Positions 16,592 through 25,653 of a DNA stretch of 44,049 nt are shown one piece after another (position 1 is the stretch's first letter; every line of letters starts with the position of its first letter). Both the position numbers and the translations under genes were made by a program. Under the pieces are notes generated by a model. It was not told where the DNA came from. It ran no database searches and saw only the letters and a list, made by a program, of their open reading frames with translations. This stretch comes from Komarekiella delphini-convector SJRDD-AB1 (GTDB lineage: Bacteria; Cyanobacteriota; Cyanobacteriia; Cyanobacteriales; Nostocaceae). The stretch spans positions 1-44,049 of the forward strand of contig NZ_VJXY01000052.1 of the NCBI RefSeq assembly GCF_014831675.1, given 5' to 3'.

Positions 16592-18055
16592 ATGGTGACT
16601 AAAGAAATAACTCAAGACCACATTGGAGAGATCGCCACATTATTTAATACCGTAGTTGATGGCGGCTACTGCATCGGCTGTGGTGCTTGTGCTTCAGTAA
16701 GTGGCTCACCTATTCAGATGAAGTTAGACGATTATGGTCGATTCAAAGCTACCGTTGATCAATCTGCCGTTCAGTCTTCTCTAAGCACCTCAGTACAAAG
16801 TGTGTGTCCATTCTCAAGTAGTAGTCTCAACGAAACTCAAATTGGGCAGGAATTATTTGGTAACAAATGCGAATACAACGACAAAATTGGTTATCATCTG
16901 GCAACCTATGCAGGCTACGTATCTGAGGATGATTTCCGCGATCGCGGCAGTTCTGGTGGTATGGGAACCTGGATTGTCAGCAATCTTCTTAGTCAAGGTT
17001 TAGTCGATGGTGTAATTCACATCCATCAACGCCGTCCTTCGGAAAGTGATCCCAGGCTGTTTCAATACCATTTGTCTACAACTCCAGAACAGGTGCGGGA
17101 TGGTGCTAAGTCTCGATATTACCCCATTGAGATGTCCGAAGTAATGCAGTTGGTGCGCACTCAACCTGGACGCTATGCGATCGTTGGTATTCCTTGTTTT
17201 ATTAAGGCAGTCCGCTTGTTAATGCGAGCTGATTCTGTACTAGCAGAACGTATCCAATTCTGTATAGGTTTAGTTTGTGGACATCTCAAAAGTATACACT
17301 TTGCAGAGATGTTTGCCTGGCAGTGTGGCATAGAGCCTAGCAAACTTCTAGCGATCGACTTTCGCAAAAAACTACCTGGTAGAGATGCTAGTAAGTATGG
17401 TGTTGAGGTTACTGGCATCATAGATGATCAAGTAGTCACAAAAACCAGCCCGGTTAATGTTATGTACGGTTACGATTGGGGACTTGGCTTTTTCAAGTAC
17501 AAAGCATGTGACTACTGCGATGATGTGGTTGCCGAGACAGCTGATGTTGTTGTTGGTGACGCTTGGCTACCTCAATACGTTCAGGATAGTCAGGGTACAA
17601 ATGTGGTTGTTGTGCGTCACCCGATAATTCGCAACATGCTTGAGGAAGCTGTAGTTAAAGGTCAGTTACATCTTGAGCGCATCGATGCTCAAGAAGTTGC
17701 TAGTTCACAAAATTCAGGATTCCGCCATCGACGTGAGGGTCTAGCATACCGCCTACACTTAGCTGAAAGTAAGGGTGAGTGGCATCCCCCAAAACGAGTC
17801 AAGGCAAGCCTGAAGGGTTTAAGTAAAAATTTTCAAAAGCGACAGTCATTACGGATATTAATGGCAGCAGAGAGCCACATCGCCTTTAAAGATGCAGTTA
17901 GAGATCGGGATTTTTCCGTCTTTGTCCAGAAGATTGAGCCATTACTTCGTCAATATCGCGCCTTGTACGATGATCCTCTCTTGAAGAGAATGGTTTGGCA
18001 GATCAAGGGGTTTGTGAAAAATCTACTAACAGGTAAGAAAACATCACATAAATAA
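16592..18055 (+). CDS. FrhB-like iron-sulfur protein (F420 hydrogenase beta-subunit C-terminal family)
   Basis: I place the start at the ATG at 16592 (487 residues); the longer frame opens with TTG. It has a Cys cluster CIGCGAC (about residues 27-33) and a later CP (VCPF, about 72) that together look like a 4Fe-4S site. The nucleotide/flavin-binding-like block GSSGGMGTWIVSNLL (about 129), GIPCFIKAV (about 205), FCIGLVCGHLKS (about 228-239) and KACDYCDDVVAETADVVVGDAW (304-325, two Cys pairs) are hallmarks of FrhB-family proteins. Such proteins occur in polysaccharide clusters beside pyruvyl transferases, as here (next gene). The reaction is unknown; a flavin/Fe-S redox step on a sugar or on pyruvate is an inference. 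F420 itself is not implied. Confidence 0.82.
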   Translation: MVTKEITQDHIGEIATLFNTVVDGGYCIGCGACASVSGSPIQMKLDDYGRFKATVDQSAVQSSLSTSVQSVCPFSSSSLNETQIGQELFGNKCEYNDKIGYHLATYAGYVSEDDFRDRGSSGGMGTWIVSNLLSQGLVDGVIHIHQRRPSESDPRLFQYHLSTTPEQVRDGAKSRYYPIEMSEVMQLVRTQPGRYAIVGIPCFIKAVRLLMRADSVLAERIQFCIGLVCGHLKSIHFAEMFAWQCGIEPSKLLAIDFRKKLPGRDASKYGVEVTGIIDDQVVTKTSPVNVMYGYDWGLGFFKYKACDYCDDVVAETADVVVGDAWLPQYVQDSQGTNVVVVRHPIIRNMLEEAVVKGQLHLERIDAQEVASSQNSGFRHRREGLAYRLHLAESKGEWHPPKRVKASLKGLSKNFQKRQSLRILMAAESHIAFKDAVRDRDFSVFVQKIEPLLRQYRALYDDPLLKRMVWQIKGFVKNLLTGKKTSHK

Positions 18056-18109
18056 GTATTAAGCACCACCTTTTTATTCTTTTTAGCCAGTCAGGAAAGT
18101 TAATTTCGC

Positions 18110-19318
18110 ATGAAAGCATTAATTACAGGAGTTACAGGACTACGCAATCGAGGTGTCGAAGCACTACTAACAACTACTGTTGATCAATTATTCAAAAGAC
18201 ACCCCAACCTAACCATAGACATTTTTACTGAAACACCAGATTATGACCAAAAGCGATTACAGCAAGATAATATCAACTTGCTCAATATGGCAACCAAACA
18301 CAAAGATTTGATGCAAAAGCTGCGTGTTAAGGGTTCCAAATTTAACAAGTCCCTAGCCCCTGAATACTGTCTATTTAAGGAAGCATCAATTGTTATTGCT
18401 TCTGGTGGAGATCTATTTACTTCTGATTATCCTGGAGCGCTTGGCTTTCACCTCCGCCCTTTGGAATTAGCATTACACGCTGAAGTCCCTGTAGTCTTTC
18501 TAGGCCAATCAATCGCATTTAAGACTAATGATGATGCACAGAAATGGTTAGGTGTTGCTCGTCGTTCCAAGTTGATTACTGTTAGAGAAGAATTTTCCTA
18601 CAAGTATTTGACGAAAGACCTGGGTCTTTCGCCAAATCTAGTAAAACATACCGCTGATGTAGCATTTCTGCTTCAACCACCACCACCAGATAAGGTCAAT
18701 AACTTACTAAAATCTTACGGGGTTACGCAAGACCGCCCAGTTGTTGCAATTGCTCCTAGTCAAGGTATAACTAGATTCTCAAACTGTGATGACGAGCAGC
18801 ACTTAAAGAGTTGGCTTCAGGTGATCAATATGATCCTTAATGAATTCGATGCCCAAGTGCTGCTCATCCCTCATGCACAAAGTACCAGCTTGGGTAATGA
18901 CGATCGCTTCATTGCTACCAATCTACATAAAAGCCTTGATTTTCACCCTAGGATTCATCTTGCGGGTGCAGATCACTCTGCCTCAGAGTTTAAGGGGTTA
19001 ATTAGTAACTGTGATCTATTGATTGCTGAACGTATGCATGCTGCGATCGCTGGACTTTCCAGCAATATCTGCACTGTTGTCGTCGGTTATTCCGTTAAAG
19101 CTGAAGGGATTATGACTGATCTACTAGGAAATGAGTCAGTCAACAATGGCTTACTAATCTCAATTGAACAGTTTATCGATTCTGACTCAGCCTGTGCGAC
19201 GATCCGTACCGCTTGGCATCGTCGTCAAGAGGTCACTGAACAACTTAAAGAGGCGTTACCCAGAGTGACACAAGATGCTGTGAATAACTTCGATATGATT
19301 ATGGAAATCTTGAAGTAA
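18110..19318 (+). CDS. Polysaccharide pyruvyl transferase family protein
   Basis: It is predicted to add a pyruvate ketal from phosphoenolpyruvate to a sugar of the repeat unit. The 402 residues follow the CsaB-like GT-B fold: GVTGLRNRGVEALL near the N-terminus, SGGDLFTSDYPGALGFHL at about residue 98, then TVREEFSYKYL, ADVAFLL and the conserved ERMHAAIAGL at about residue 306. It follows the FrhB-like gene after 54 bp, and the pair probably works on the same substrate. Pyruvate would make the polymer acidic. I cannot exclude another transfer reaction. Confidence 0.85.
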   Translation: MKALITGVTGLRNRGVEALLTTTVDQLFKRHPNLTIDIFTETPDYDQKRLQQDNINLLNMATKHKDLMQKLRVKGSKFNKSLAPEYCLFKEASIVIASGGDLFTSDYPGALGFHLRPLELALHAEVPVVFLGQSIAFKTNDDAQKWLGVARRSKLITVREEFSYKYLTKDLGLSPNLVKHTADVAFLLQPPPPDKVNNLLKSYGVTQDRPVVAIAPSQGITRFSNCDDEQHLKSWLQVINMILNEFDAQVLLIPHAQSTSLGNDDRFIATNLHKSLDFHPRIHLAGADHSASEFKGLISNCDLLIAERMHAAIAGLSSNICTVVVGYSVKAEGIMTDLLGNESVNNGLLISIEQFIDSDSACATIRTAWHRRQEVTEQLKEALPRVTQDAVNNFDMIMEILK

Positions 19319-19392
19319 AAATGATTTTTTTCAATTAGCTCAATTGATTACTCGTTACAACAAACGCAGTGATTTAATAATAAATAATTCAC

Positions 19393-20490
19393 ATGAAGCA
19401 GTTGAAGATAATTTTTGTATCTGATTGGTTTGGTAATCCCTATAAAACTCTATTAATTAATAACTTAAACTCTCAAGGAGTTGAGGTGAAAGAATGTTTA
19501 CCCAAAGTAGAAAACGTTTTTGGACGAATCTTTTTTCTACCATTAGTTTTGAGACAAGGTAAGTTTGATATTTTACACTTTCATACCTTGCATCCTTTCA
19601 TTCTTGGTAAAAATTCCTTTTCCCAATTAATAAAACTTTTAATATTTATTAGTCAGATATTTATCCTCAACCTGCTACATGTAAAAGTGGTTTGGACTGT
19701 ACACGAATGGCATGACAAGATGGATGATGGTCAGAAAAATATTTCTTCAACCCAATCAGCAGTTATTGGTAAATTTATTGATGCTATTATTACTCATTGT
19801 GAAACAACTAAAAATGAAATTACTAAAGCATTTAAGCTAAAAAATAAAAATAAAGTTTTTGTAATCCCACATGGTAATTATATAGGCACTTACGAAAATA
19901 CAATTAGTCAGATAGAAGCTCGAAAAATTTTAGGTATATCCTTAGAAGGTCTAACCTTTCTGATTTTTGGTAGTATTTATCGTTATAAAGGAGTTTTAGA
20001 AGCAATTGAAGCTTTTAAAAAGCTACAACAGCCTGAAACATATCTGTTAGTTGCAGGGAAGTGTTACGAGACTGAATTAGAAGAAATAATACTGGAAAAA
20101 ATTCAGGGTCATGATAACATTTTATTTTTTCATCAAGTAGTTCCAAATGATGAAATTCAAGTTTATATAAATGCATGTGATTGTTTTGTAGTTCCTTATA
20201 AAGTATTTACCACTTCCGGTGTCGCTATATTAGGAATGTCATACGGTCGAGCTTGCATTGCTCCAAACATGGGATTCTTTAATGATGTATTGGATGAATC
20301 TGGTTCTTTTCTCTATAATTCAAATCATGATAATGGGTTATTACAGGCAATGAAATGCACTGTAGACAATAAATTTAGGTTAGCAGAGATGGGAAAATAT
20401 AATCTCAAAATTGCCGAGAAATGGAATTGGAATTATGTCTCTGAGCAAACTTTAAATGTTTATCAACAATGTTTAGGTATTAAAGATTAG
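19393..20490 (+). CDS. Glycosyltransferase, GT-B fold (GT4-like)
   Basis: The 365-residue cytoplasmic enzyme has an N-terminal Rossmann half (IIFVSDWFGNPYKTLLINNL, with ILHFHTLHPF and VVWTVHEWHD). The C-terminal donor half has FGSIYRYKGVLEAIEAF and TTSGVAILGMSYGRACIAP, the GT4 nucleotide-sugar loop in a weakened form. The sugar is unknown. It starts 74 bp after the pyruvyl transferase. The A/T content is higher than in the Wzc/Wzx part, as is common for the variable centre of such clusters. Confidence 0.82.
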   Translation: MKQLKIIFVSDWFGNPYKTLLINNLNSQGVEVKECLPKVENVFGRIFFLPLVLRQGKFDILHFHTLHPFILGKNSFSQLIKLLIFISQIFILNLLHVKVVWTVHEWHDKMDDGQKNISSTQSAVIGKFIDAIITHCETTKNEITKAFKLKNKNKVFVIPHGNYIGTYENTISQIEARKILGISLEGLTFLIFGSIYRYKGVLEAIEAFKKLQQPETYLLVAGKCYETELEEIILEKIQGHDNILFFHQVVPNDEIQVYINACDCFVVPYKVFTTSGVAILGMSYGRACIAPNMGFFNDVLDESGSFLYNSNHDNGLLQAMKCTVDNKFRLAEMGKYNLKIAEKWNWNYVSEQTLNVYQQCLGIKD

Positions 20491-20507
20491 CCATTAAAGT
20501 ATTAATT

Positions 20508-21425
20508 ATGAGAACTCCAGTAGTTTTAATAATTTTTAAACGACCAAATACTACTGAAAAAGTATTTGAAGCAATTCGTCAGGCAAAACCACCAAAACTT
20601 TTTGTAATTGCAGATGGGCCACGTGCCGACCGTCCTGGGGAGACAGAAAATTGCGAAGCTACGCGTGCAATTATTGAGCAAGTTGATTGGAATTGCGAAG
20701 TTATAACTAACTACTCTGACATTAATTTAGGGTGTAGATTGCGTGTTTCTAGTGGCTTAGATTGGGTCTTTAGTCAGGTTGAAGAAGCCATAATTCTTGA
20801 GGATGATTGTTTACCGCATTCTACTTTCTTCCAATTTTGTGATGAATTGCTCGATAAATACCGAGATGACAATAGAATCATGGTTGTAGCGGGTAATAAT
20901 TTTCAATATGGTCGAGTTCGGAATCAAGATAGTTACTATTTTTCACGCTACAATCACTGTTGGGGATGGGCTACTTGGCGACGAGCATGGCAACACTATG
21001 ATCATCAAATGAAGCTGTGGCCTAAAATTCGCGATGAAGACTGGCTAAAAGACATTCTATTAGACCTTTCTGCGGTCAAATTTTGGCAGAATATTTTTCA
21101 ATATACCTATGAAGAGAAGATCAATAGTTGGGCTTATGCATGGACATTTAGCTGCTGGATTCAAAACGGCTTAAGTATTCTTCCTAACGTCAATTTAGTC
21201 TCTAATATTGGATATTCTTTAGAGGCAACTCACACAGTTAAAAATTATAATGATTTTGCCAATATGCCAGTAGGATCTATAGATTTTCCGCTTCGGCATC
21301 CACTATTTATGATTCGCAATTCTCAAGCAGATCTCTTTACTCAAAGAAACAATTTTTATGATTCTAGAATATCTGTAGTTCTTCAACAAAAAATTAAACA
21401 TTTTGCTAATAAGTTATCTAATTAA
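20508..21425 (+). CDS. Glycosyltransferase, GT-A fold (GT2-like, HlpA type)
   Basis: At 305 residues it starts with PVVLIIFKRPNTTEKVFEAI, a nucleotide-sugar-binding GT-A opening, followed by VIADGP and the metal-binding acidic motif ILEDDCLPH (about residue 97). The later CWGWATWRRAW block is typical of the GT2-related group often annotated as hemolytic protein HlpA-like. It begins 17 bp after the previous gene. It is predicted to transfer one sugar of the repeat unit; the donor cannot be named. Confidence 0.8.
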   Translation: MRTPVVLIIFKRPNTTEKVFEAIRQAKPPKLFVIADGPRADRPGETENCEATRAIIEQVDWNCEVITNYSDINLGCRLRVSSGLDWVFSQVEEAIILEDDCLPHSTFFQFCDELLDKYRDDNRIMVVAGNNFQYGRVRNQDSYYFSRYNHCWGWATWRRAWQHYDHQMKLWPKIRDEDWLKDILLDLSAVKFWQNIFQYTYEEKINSWAYAWTFSCWIQNGLSILPNVNLVSNIGYSLEATHTVKNYNDFANMPVGSIDFPLRHPLFMIRNSQADLFTQRNNFYDSRISVVLQQKIKHFANKLSN

Positions 21426-21483
21426 TCACATAGTTTAATAAGTATTAAATCATTTATTGGAATTTAAACGGTTAAAAAATACC

Positions 21484-22323
21484 ATGAAAAAGAACATAGA
21501 CTCACCCAATCTGTCAGATGATATCCAGAAAGAAATTGAAAACATACTTTTAGATGTTGAACGTCAACCAATGGAAGTTGAAGAAATTTGGCAGCTAATG
21601 GATGACGTTTGGGATAGTTTAGGATGTAATAACATAAATGAGCCAGAAAAAGTTAGTTTATTTTACAGTCATCCAGTTTGGCTACTGAATGGTTTATTTA
21701 TTGAGCAGCATGATGTTTCCATTCTCCACCGCCACGCGATCGCTAATTGGATTAATGTAAATAGTAACGACATTATATCGGTTCTAGATTATGGCGGCGG
21801 TTTTGGTACACTGGCTCGTTTAATTGCAGATAAAAATCAAGAGGTAGTAGTTGATATTTACGAACCGCACCCTAGTCAGCTTGCTCTTGAGAAGATAAAA
21901 GCCTACTCTAGCGTTAATTTCATTAGTTCTCTAAAAAAACAATATGACTGTCTAGTCTGCACAGATGTTCTAGAACACGTTCCTGACCCTTTAAGCTTAT
22001 TGGCTGAAATGATCGAGAGCGTTAAAATTGATGGTTATTTAGTAATTGCCAATTGTTTTTATCCCGTAATTAAGTGCCATCTACCTGAAACTTTTCATCT
22101 TCGCTATAGCTTTAATCAATTTACTAATCTTATGGGACTTGATACTATTGGTTCCTGCAATGGTAGTCACGCCACTATATATAAGAAGATAAGGCAAGAA
22201 CCAGTCAATTGGAAAAAAATCCGCACTCAAGAAAAAATATCAAAAGCTTTATTCCCTTTTTTGAGTAGATCTCAATCGAGTTATCAAGGTTTGAAAAAGC
22301 TGTTTTTACAAAATAAAAACTAG
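21484..22323 (+). CDS. Class I SAM-dependent methyltransferase
   Basis: I use the ATG at 21484 (279 residues) rather than the upstream TTG. SAM-binding motif I is VLDYGGGFGTLARLI (about residues 100-114), the acidic end of strand 2 is in DIYEPHP, and post-motif I is CLVCTDVLEHVPDP. This fits the UbiG/Methyltransf_11-like fold. Within the cluster it probably methylates a sugar residue. The C-terminus is basic with no membrane segment. Confidence 0.82.
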   Translation: MKKNIDSPNLSDDIQKEIENILLDVERQPMEVEEIWQLMDDVWDSLGCNNINEPEKVSLFYSHPVWLLNGLFIEQHDVSILHRHAIANWINVNSNDIISVLDYGGGFGTLARLIADKNQEVVVDIYEPHPSQLALEKIKAYSSVNFISSLKKQYDCLVCTDVLEHVPDPLSLLAEMIESVKIDGYLVIANCFYPVIKCHLPETFHLRYSFNQFTNLMGLDTIGSCNGSHATIYKKIRQEPVNWKKIRTQEKISKALFPFLSRSQSSYQGLKKLFLQNKN

Positions 22324-22347
22324 ATATTTTAGGTACTATGAAAACTT

Positions 22348-22962
22348 ATGTTTATGTTGCAATTTGTAAAAATATTCATTAAAATATTTCAAAAATTAGT
22401 GAGAAATTGGCTGAACTACCTGCATATCCTACAGCAAAATCAAGGTATAGATATACCTTTATCTGTAGTTTTGCAATATGACGATATCAATGCTATCAAG
22501 ATTAGCCCGGAAGTTAATATAGGAGAATTTGTAGAAGTTGTTGTTGTAGCTAAATCTCCATTTAGCAATACTTCAGGACGATTAATTATCGAAAAACGTG
22601 CTGTTATTGGTTCACATGCTAATATTCGTGCTGCTGGGGGAGAAATATACATAGGGCAAAATTGCATTATTGCACAGCATGTATCTCTAATTGCTTGTAA
22701 TCATACAATATCGTCTGAAAAGCCATATAGAGACTTACCTTGGGATGAAAATAAAACGGGTATATTTGTAGATGAAAATGTTTGGATTGGTTGCGGTGTA
22801 ACTATTCTTCCTGGTTGTCGTATTGGAAAAAATTCAGTAATTGGGGCTGGAAGTGTCGTTACTAAATCTATTCCAGCTAATGAGGTGTGGGCTGGTGTAC
22901 CAGCTAAAAAAATTAAGGATATCAATTGTTATAAGTCTGAAAGTCTTAGTTATAAACTATAG
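22348..22962 (+). CDS. Hexapeptide-repeat acyltransferase (left-handed beta-helix, CysE/WcaF-like)
   Basis: The 204 residues contain imperfect hexapeptide repeats (VIGSHANIRAAG, IYIGQNCIIAQHV, VWIGCGVTILPGCRIGKNSV) and the standard trimer end VVTKSIPANEVWAGVPAKKI. HTIS near residue 115 supplies the usual catalytic-type His. It is predicted to O- or N-acetylate a sugar using acetyl-CoA. The ATG at 22348 begins 24 bp after the methyltransferase stop; there is no obvious ribosome site. Confidence 0.87.
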   Translation: MFMLQFVKIFIKIFQKLVRNWLNYLHILQQNQGIDIPLSVVLQYDDINAIKISPEVNIGEFVEVVVVAKSPFSNTSGRLIIEKRAVIGSHANIRAAGGEIYIGQNCIIAQHVSLIACNHTISSEKPYRDLPWDENKTGIFVDENVWIGCGVTILPGCRIGKNSVIGAGSVVTKSIPANEVWAGVPAKKIKDINCYKSESLSYKL

Positions 22963-23022
22963 GAAACTAACGGATAATTTGGAATTACAAAATACGACTT
23001 TTTATAGATAATTAAATTAATA

Positions 23023-24279
23023 ATGAAAGTTTTATTGCTTAATAGTTCTGATATTGAAGGTGGAGCAGCTCGTGCTGCCTATCGATTACATCAAGGTCTT
23101 CAGAATCTTGATATACCTACACAGATGCTTGTGCAACTTAAGAAAAGTGATGATAGAGATGTCATTGGCTCACAAGCTTCTTCTGGAATTGCACAAGCTG
23201 TTACTGGTTTGAGATTAACTTTAGACCAGCTACCGTTAAAGTTTTACATTAATCGGGATCAGGCTACTCATTCACCTCAATGGCTTCCAGATACCCTCGT
23301 TTCTAGAATTAGCCAATTGAATCCAAATATCATCAATATACATTGGGTCAATAATGGATACTTACTGATTGAATCAGTAGCTAAATTAGCTAAACCAATC
23401 GTTTGGACTCTCCATGATATGTGGGCTTTTACAGGGGGATGCCACTACAGTCAAGACTGTACTCGCTACACTGATGCTTGTGGTAAATGTCCGCAACTTC
23501 ATAGTTCTCAAGATTGGGATTTATCTCGTTGGGTGTGGCAACGCAAAGCTAAAGCTTGGAAAAATCTTAACTTGACTATAGTTACGCCTAGCTTCTGGTT
23601 AGCTAAGTGTGCTAGTGCCAGCTCACTTTTTAAGGATCTACGAATTGAAGTAATTCCAAATGGGATTAATACTCAAACGTATAAACCTATTAATAAAGAG
23701 ATAGCACGAGAACTACTAAATTTACCTCAAGATAAACAACTAATTTTATTCGGTTCGCTACAGTCAACCAGTGATAAACGTAAGGGATTTCATTTGCTGC
23801 AAGCATCTCTGCAACATCTTAGCAAAGCTGGCTGGTTAGATAGGTTAGAGATAGTTATTTTCGGCTCATCTCAGCCTAATAATCCTCCTGAATTTGGTTT
23901 TAAGTCTCATTATCTAGGTACGTTGAATGATGATTTATCTTTAGCTTTATTGTATTCAGCAGCAGATATATTTGTTCTACCTTCTACTCAGGAAAACTTG
24001 GCGAATACTGTGATGGAGGCAACTGCTTGTGGTATCCCCTGTGTCGCCTTCAATATTGGCGGTATGCCAGATATGATTGAGCATCAAAAAAATGGTTATT
24101 TAGCTCAAGCTTATAAAGTTGAGGATTTAGCTCAAGGTATTGTTTGGATACTAGAAAATCATGATAGGTATCAAAAACTATCTTACTGGGCCCGCCAAAA
24201 AGCAGAACAAGAATTCACATCGGAGATTCAAGCAAATCGCTACTTATCTATCTTTAATGAACTTATAGTCTCAAATTAA
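23023..24279 (+). CDS. Glycosyltransferase, GT4 family
   Basis: The 418-residue GT-B enzyme has NSSDIEGGAARAAYRLHQGL at the N-terminus, the Cys-rich loop GGCHYSQDCTRYTDACGKCP (about residues 139-158) seen in a WcaC-like subgroup, the donor loop STQENLANTVMEATACGIP (about 325-343) with the ExxxxxxxE-type pair, and VIPNGINT before the C-terminal half. The four Cys of the loop could bind a metal. It is predicted to add a hexose or deoxyhexose to the repeat unit. Confidence 0.87.
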   Translation: MKVLLLNSSDIEGGAARAAYRLHQGLQNLDIPTQMLVQLKKSDDRDVIGSQASSGIAQAVTGLRLTLDQLPLKFYINRDQATHSPQWLPDTLVSRISQLNPNIINIHWVNNGYLLIESVAKLAKPIVWTLHDMWAFTGGCHYSQDCTRYTDACGKCPQLHSSQDWDLSRWVWQRKAKAWKNLNLTIVTPSFWLAKCASASSLFKDLRIEVIPNGINTQTYKPINKEIARELLNLPQDKQLILFGSLQSTSDKRKGFHLLQASLQHLSKAGWLDRLEIVIFGSSQPNNPPEFGFKSHYLGTLNDDLSLALLYSAADIFVLPSTQENLANTVMEATACGIPCVAFNIGGMPDMIEHQKNGYLAQAYKVEDLAQGIVWILENHDRYQKLSYWARQKAEQEFTSEIQANRYLSIFNELIVSN

Positions 24280-24378
24280 TTTGGAATAAATTCAAATAAT
24301 TGAAACTTATAAAAAATAATAAAATGATTTTTTCTTATATGTATTTTTCTTAAAAAGAAATTAATTGGAGAATAAAGT

Positions 24379-25602
24379 TTGAAAAACTCCATAATAAAAT
24401 GGCTAGAAACATTTAGTGTGATTTTATTAATTTTAACTAGCGATTGTAGACTGCATCCACTATTAGATCAACTTGTTAAAATTGCCAGTTATCCAACGGT
24501 AGCATTATTAATTATTAGACAACCACTGGGAAGAGTAGCATATGTCGCTACAAGAGATTGGTCTTTAATAATATTATGCTTCTTTGCCTGTTCTTCAATC
24601 TTGTGGACTGAGAATACACAAGAAACCGCAACTCAACTTAAAGCTTTATTTCGTACAACTTTGCTCGGTACGTATTTAGCTGTACGTTACTCTCCTAGAG
24701 AACAAATGCGCTTGCTAAGTTGGGTAATAGGTATAGCAGCAATTCTAAGTCTAGTGTTTGCTGTAGCAATGCCATCCTATGGAACTGCTATCTCAAATAA
24801 TGTTTTTGTGTGGCAAGGTATATATGCACACAAGCAATATTTAGCTAGAGCTATGACTGTAGGCTCTATGGTTTTTCTCATAGATTTATTAGTTAGTAGA
24901 AAGTATTGGTGGCTCAAGCTAGTAATACTATTCATTATGTTATTACTGCTATGGATGAGTACTAGTAGAACAGGTATAGGATTCCTTTTACTGTGCATAT
25001 ATATTATGCCTCTTTATAAAATAGCCAAGCAAAAATTCAGAATTCGGGAAACAATTTTGGCTATTGCTTTTATGCTTAACAGTACTGTAGCTATGTTAAT
25101 TCTAGGTAATCTAGAAACCATAGTGGTTGACATAATGGGTAAAGACCTAGAGTTCAACGGACGCTTACCTCTATGGCAAAGAGCAATTGAAGTTGGCTGT
25201 GGTCAACCTTGGTTTGGATATGGATACGCTGGTTTTTGGAGTTCGCCTATATCTTTAGAAGTTGCCAAAGGTTTATGGATACGTCAAGAAGTGAATGCAA
25301 ATCATTCTCATAATGGTTTTATTGATATGTTTCTTCAATTGGGTATAGTGGGATTAATATTGTTATTATTGAATTTTTTAAAAGTTATTTTCAAGGCTAT
25401 ATATTTATTGTTCATAAGTAAGAAAATAGAATGTTTTTGGATGTTTAATATGATATTTTTGATGCTATGTTTCAATATTTTTGAACTTAATACACTGTTA
25501 ACTCCTAATTTTTTATGGGTTTATTATATATCAATATCGCTATCCCTTATTTTAGAGCTTGAACAGATAAAAAATAAAACTCTAACTCATGTGAATAATT
25601 AA
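24379..25602 (+). CDS. O-antigen ligase/polymerase-like membrane protein (Wzy candidate)
   Basis: The 407 residues contain about ten hydrophobic segments and the Wzy_C signature region: STSRTGIGFLLL (about 195), FNGRLPLWQRAIEVG with GYGYAGFW (about 258-290), and NHSHNGFIDMFLQLGIVG (about 310-327). It is the only polymerase candidate of the cluster, so it should join flipped repeat units in the periplasm. The start is TTG at 24379, supported by GGAG eight bases upstream; no in-frame ATG occurs until well inside the membrane region. Confidence 0.85.
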   Translation: MKNSIIKWLETFSVILLILTSDCRLHPLLDQLVKIASYPTVALLIIRQPLGRVAYVATRDWSLIILCFFACSSILWTENTQETATQLKALFRTTLLGTYLAVRYSPREQMRLLSWVIGIAAILSLVFAVAMPSYGTAISNNVFVWQGIYAHKQYLARAMTVGSMVFLIDLLVSRKYWWLKLVILFIMLLLLWMSTSRTGIGFLLLCIYIMPLYKIAKQKFRIRETILAIAFMLNSTVAMLILGNLETIVVDIMGKDLEFNGRLPLWQRAIEVGCGQPWFGYGYAGFWSSPISLEVAKGLWIRQEVNANHSHNGFIDMFLQLGIVGLILLLLNFLKVIFKAIYLLFISKKIECFWMFNMIFLMLCFNIFELNTLLTPNFLWVYYISISLSLILELEQIKNKTLTHVNN

Positions 25603-25653
25603 ACATATAATTTTTTTAATTAAATTAGTTATTTGAGATTTCATATAATAAAT

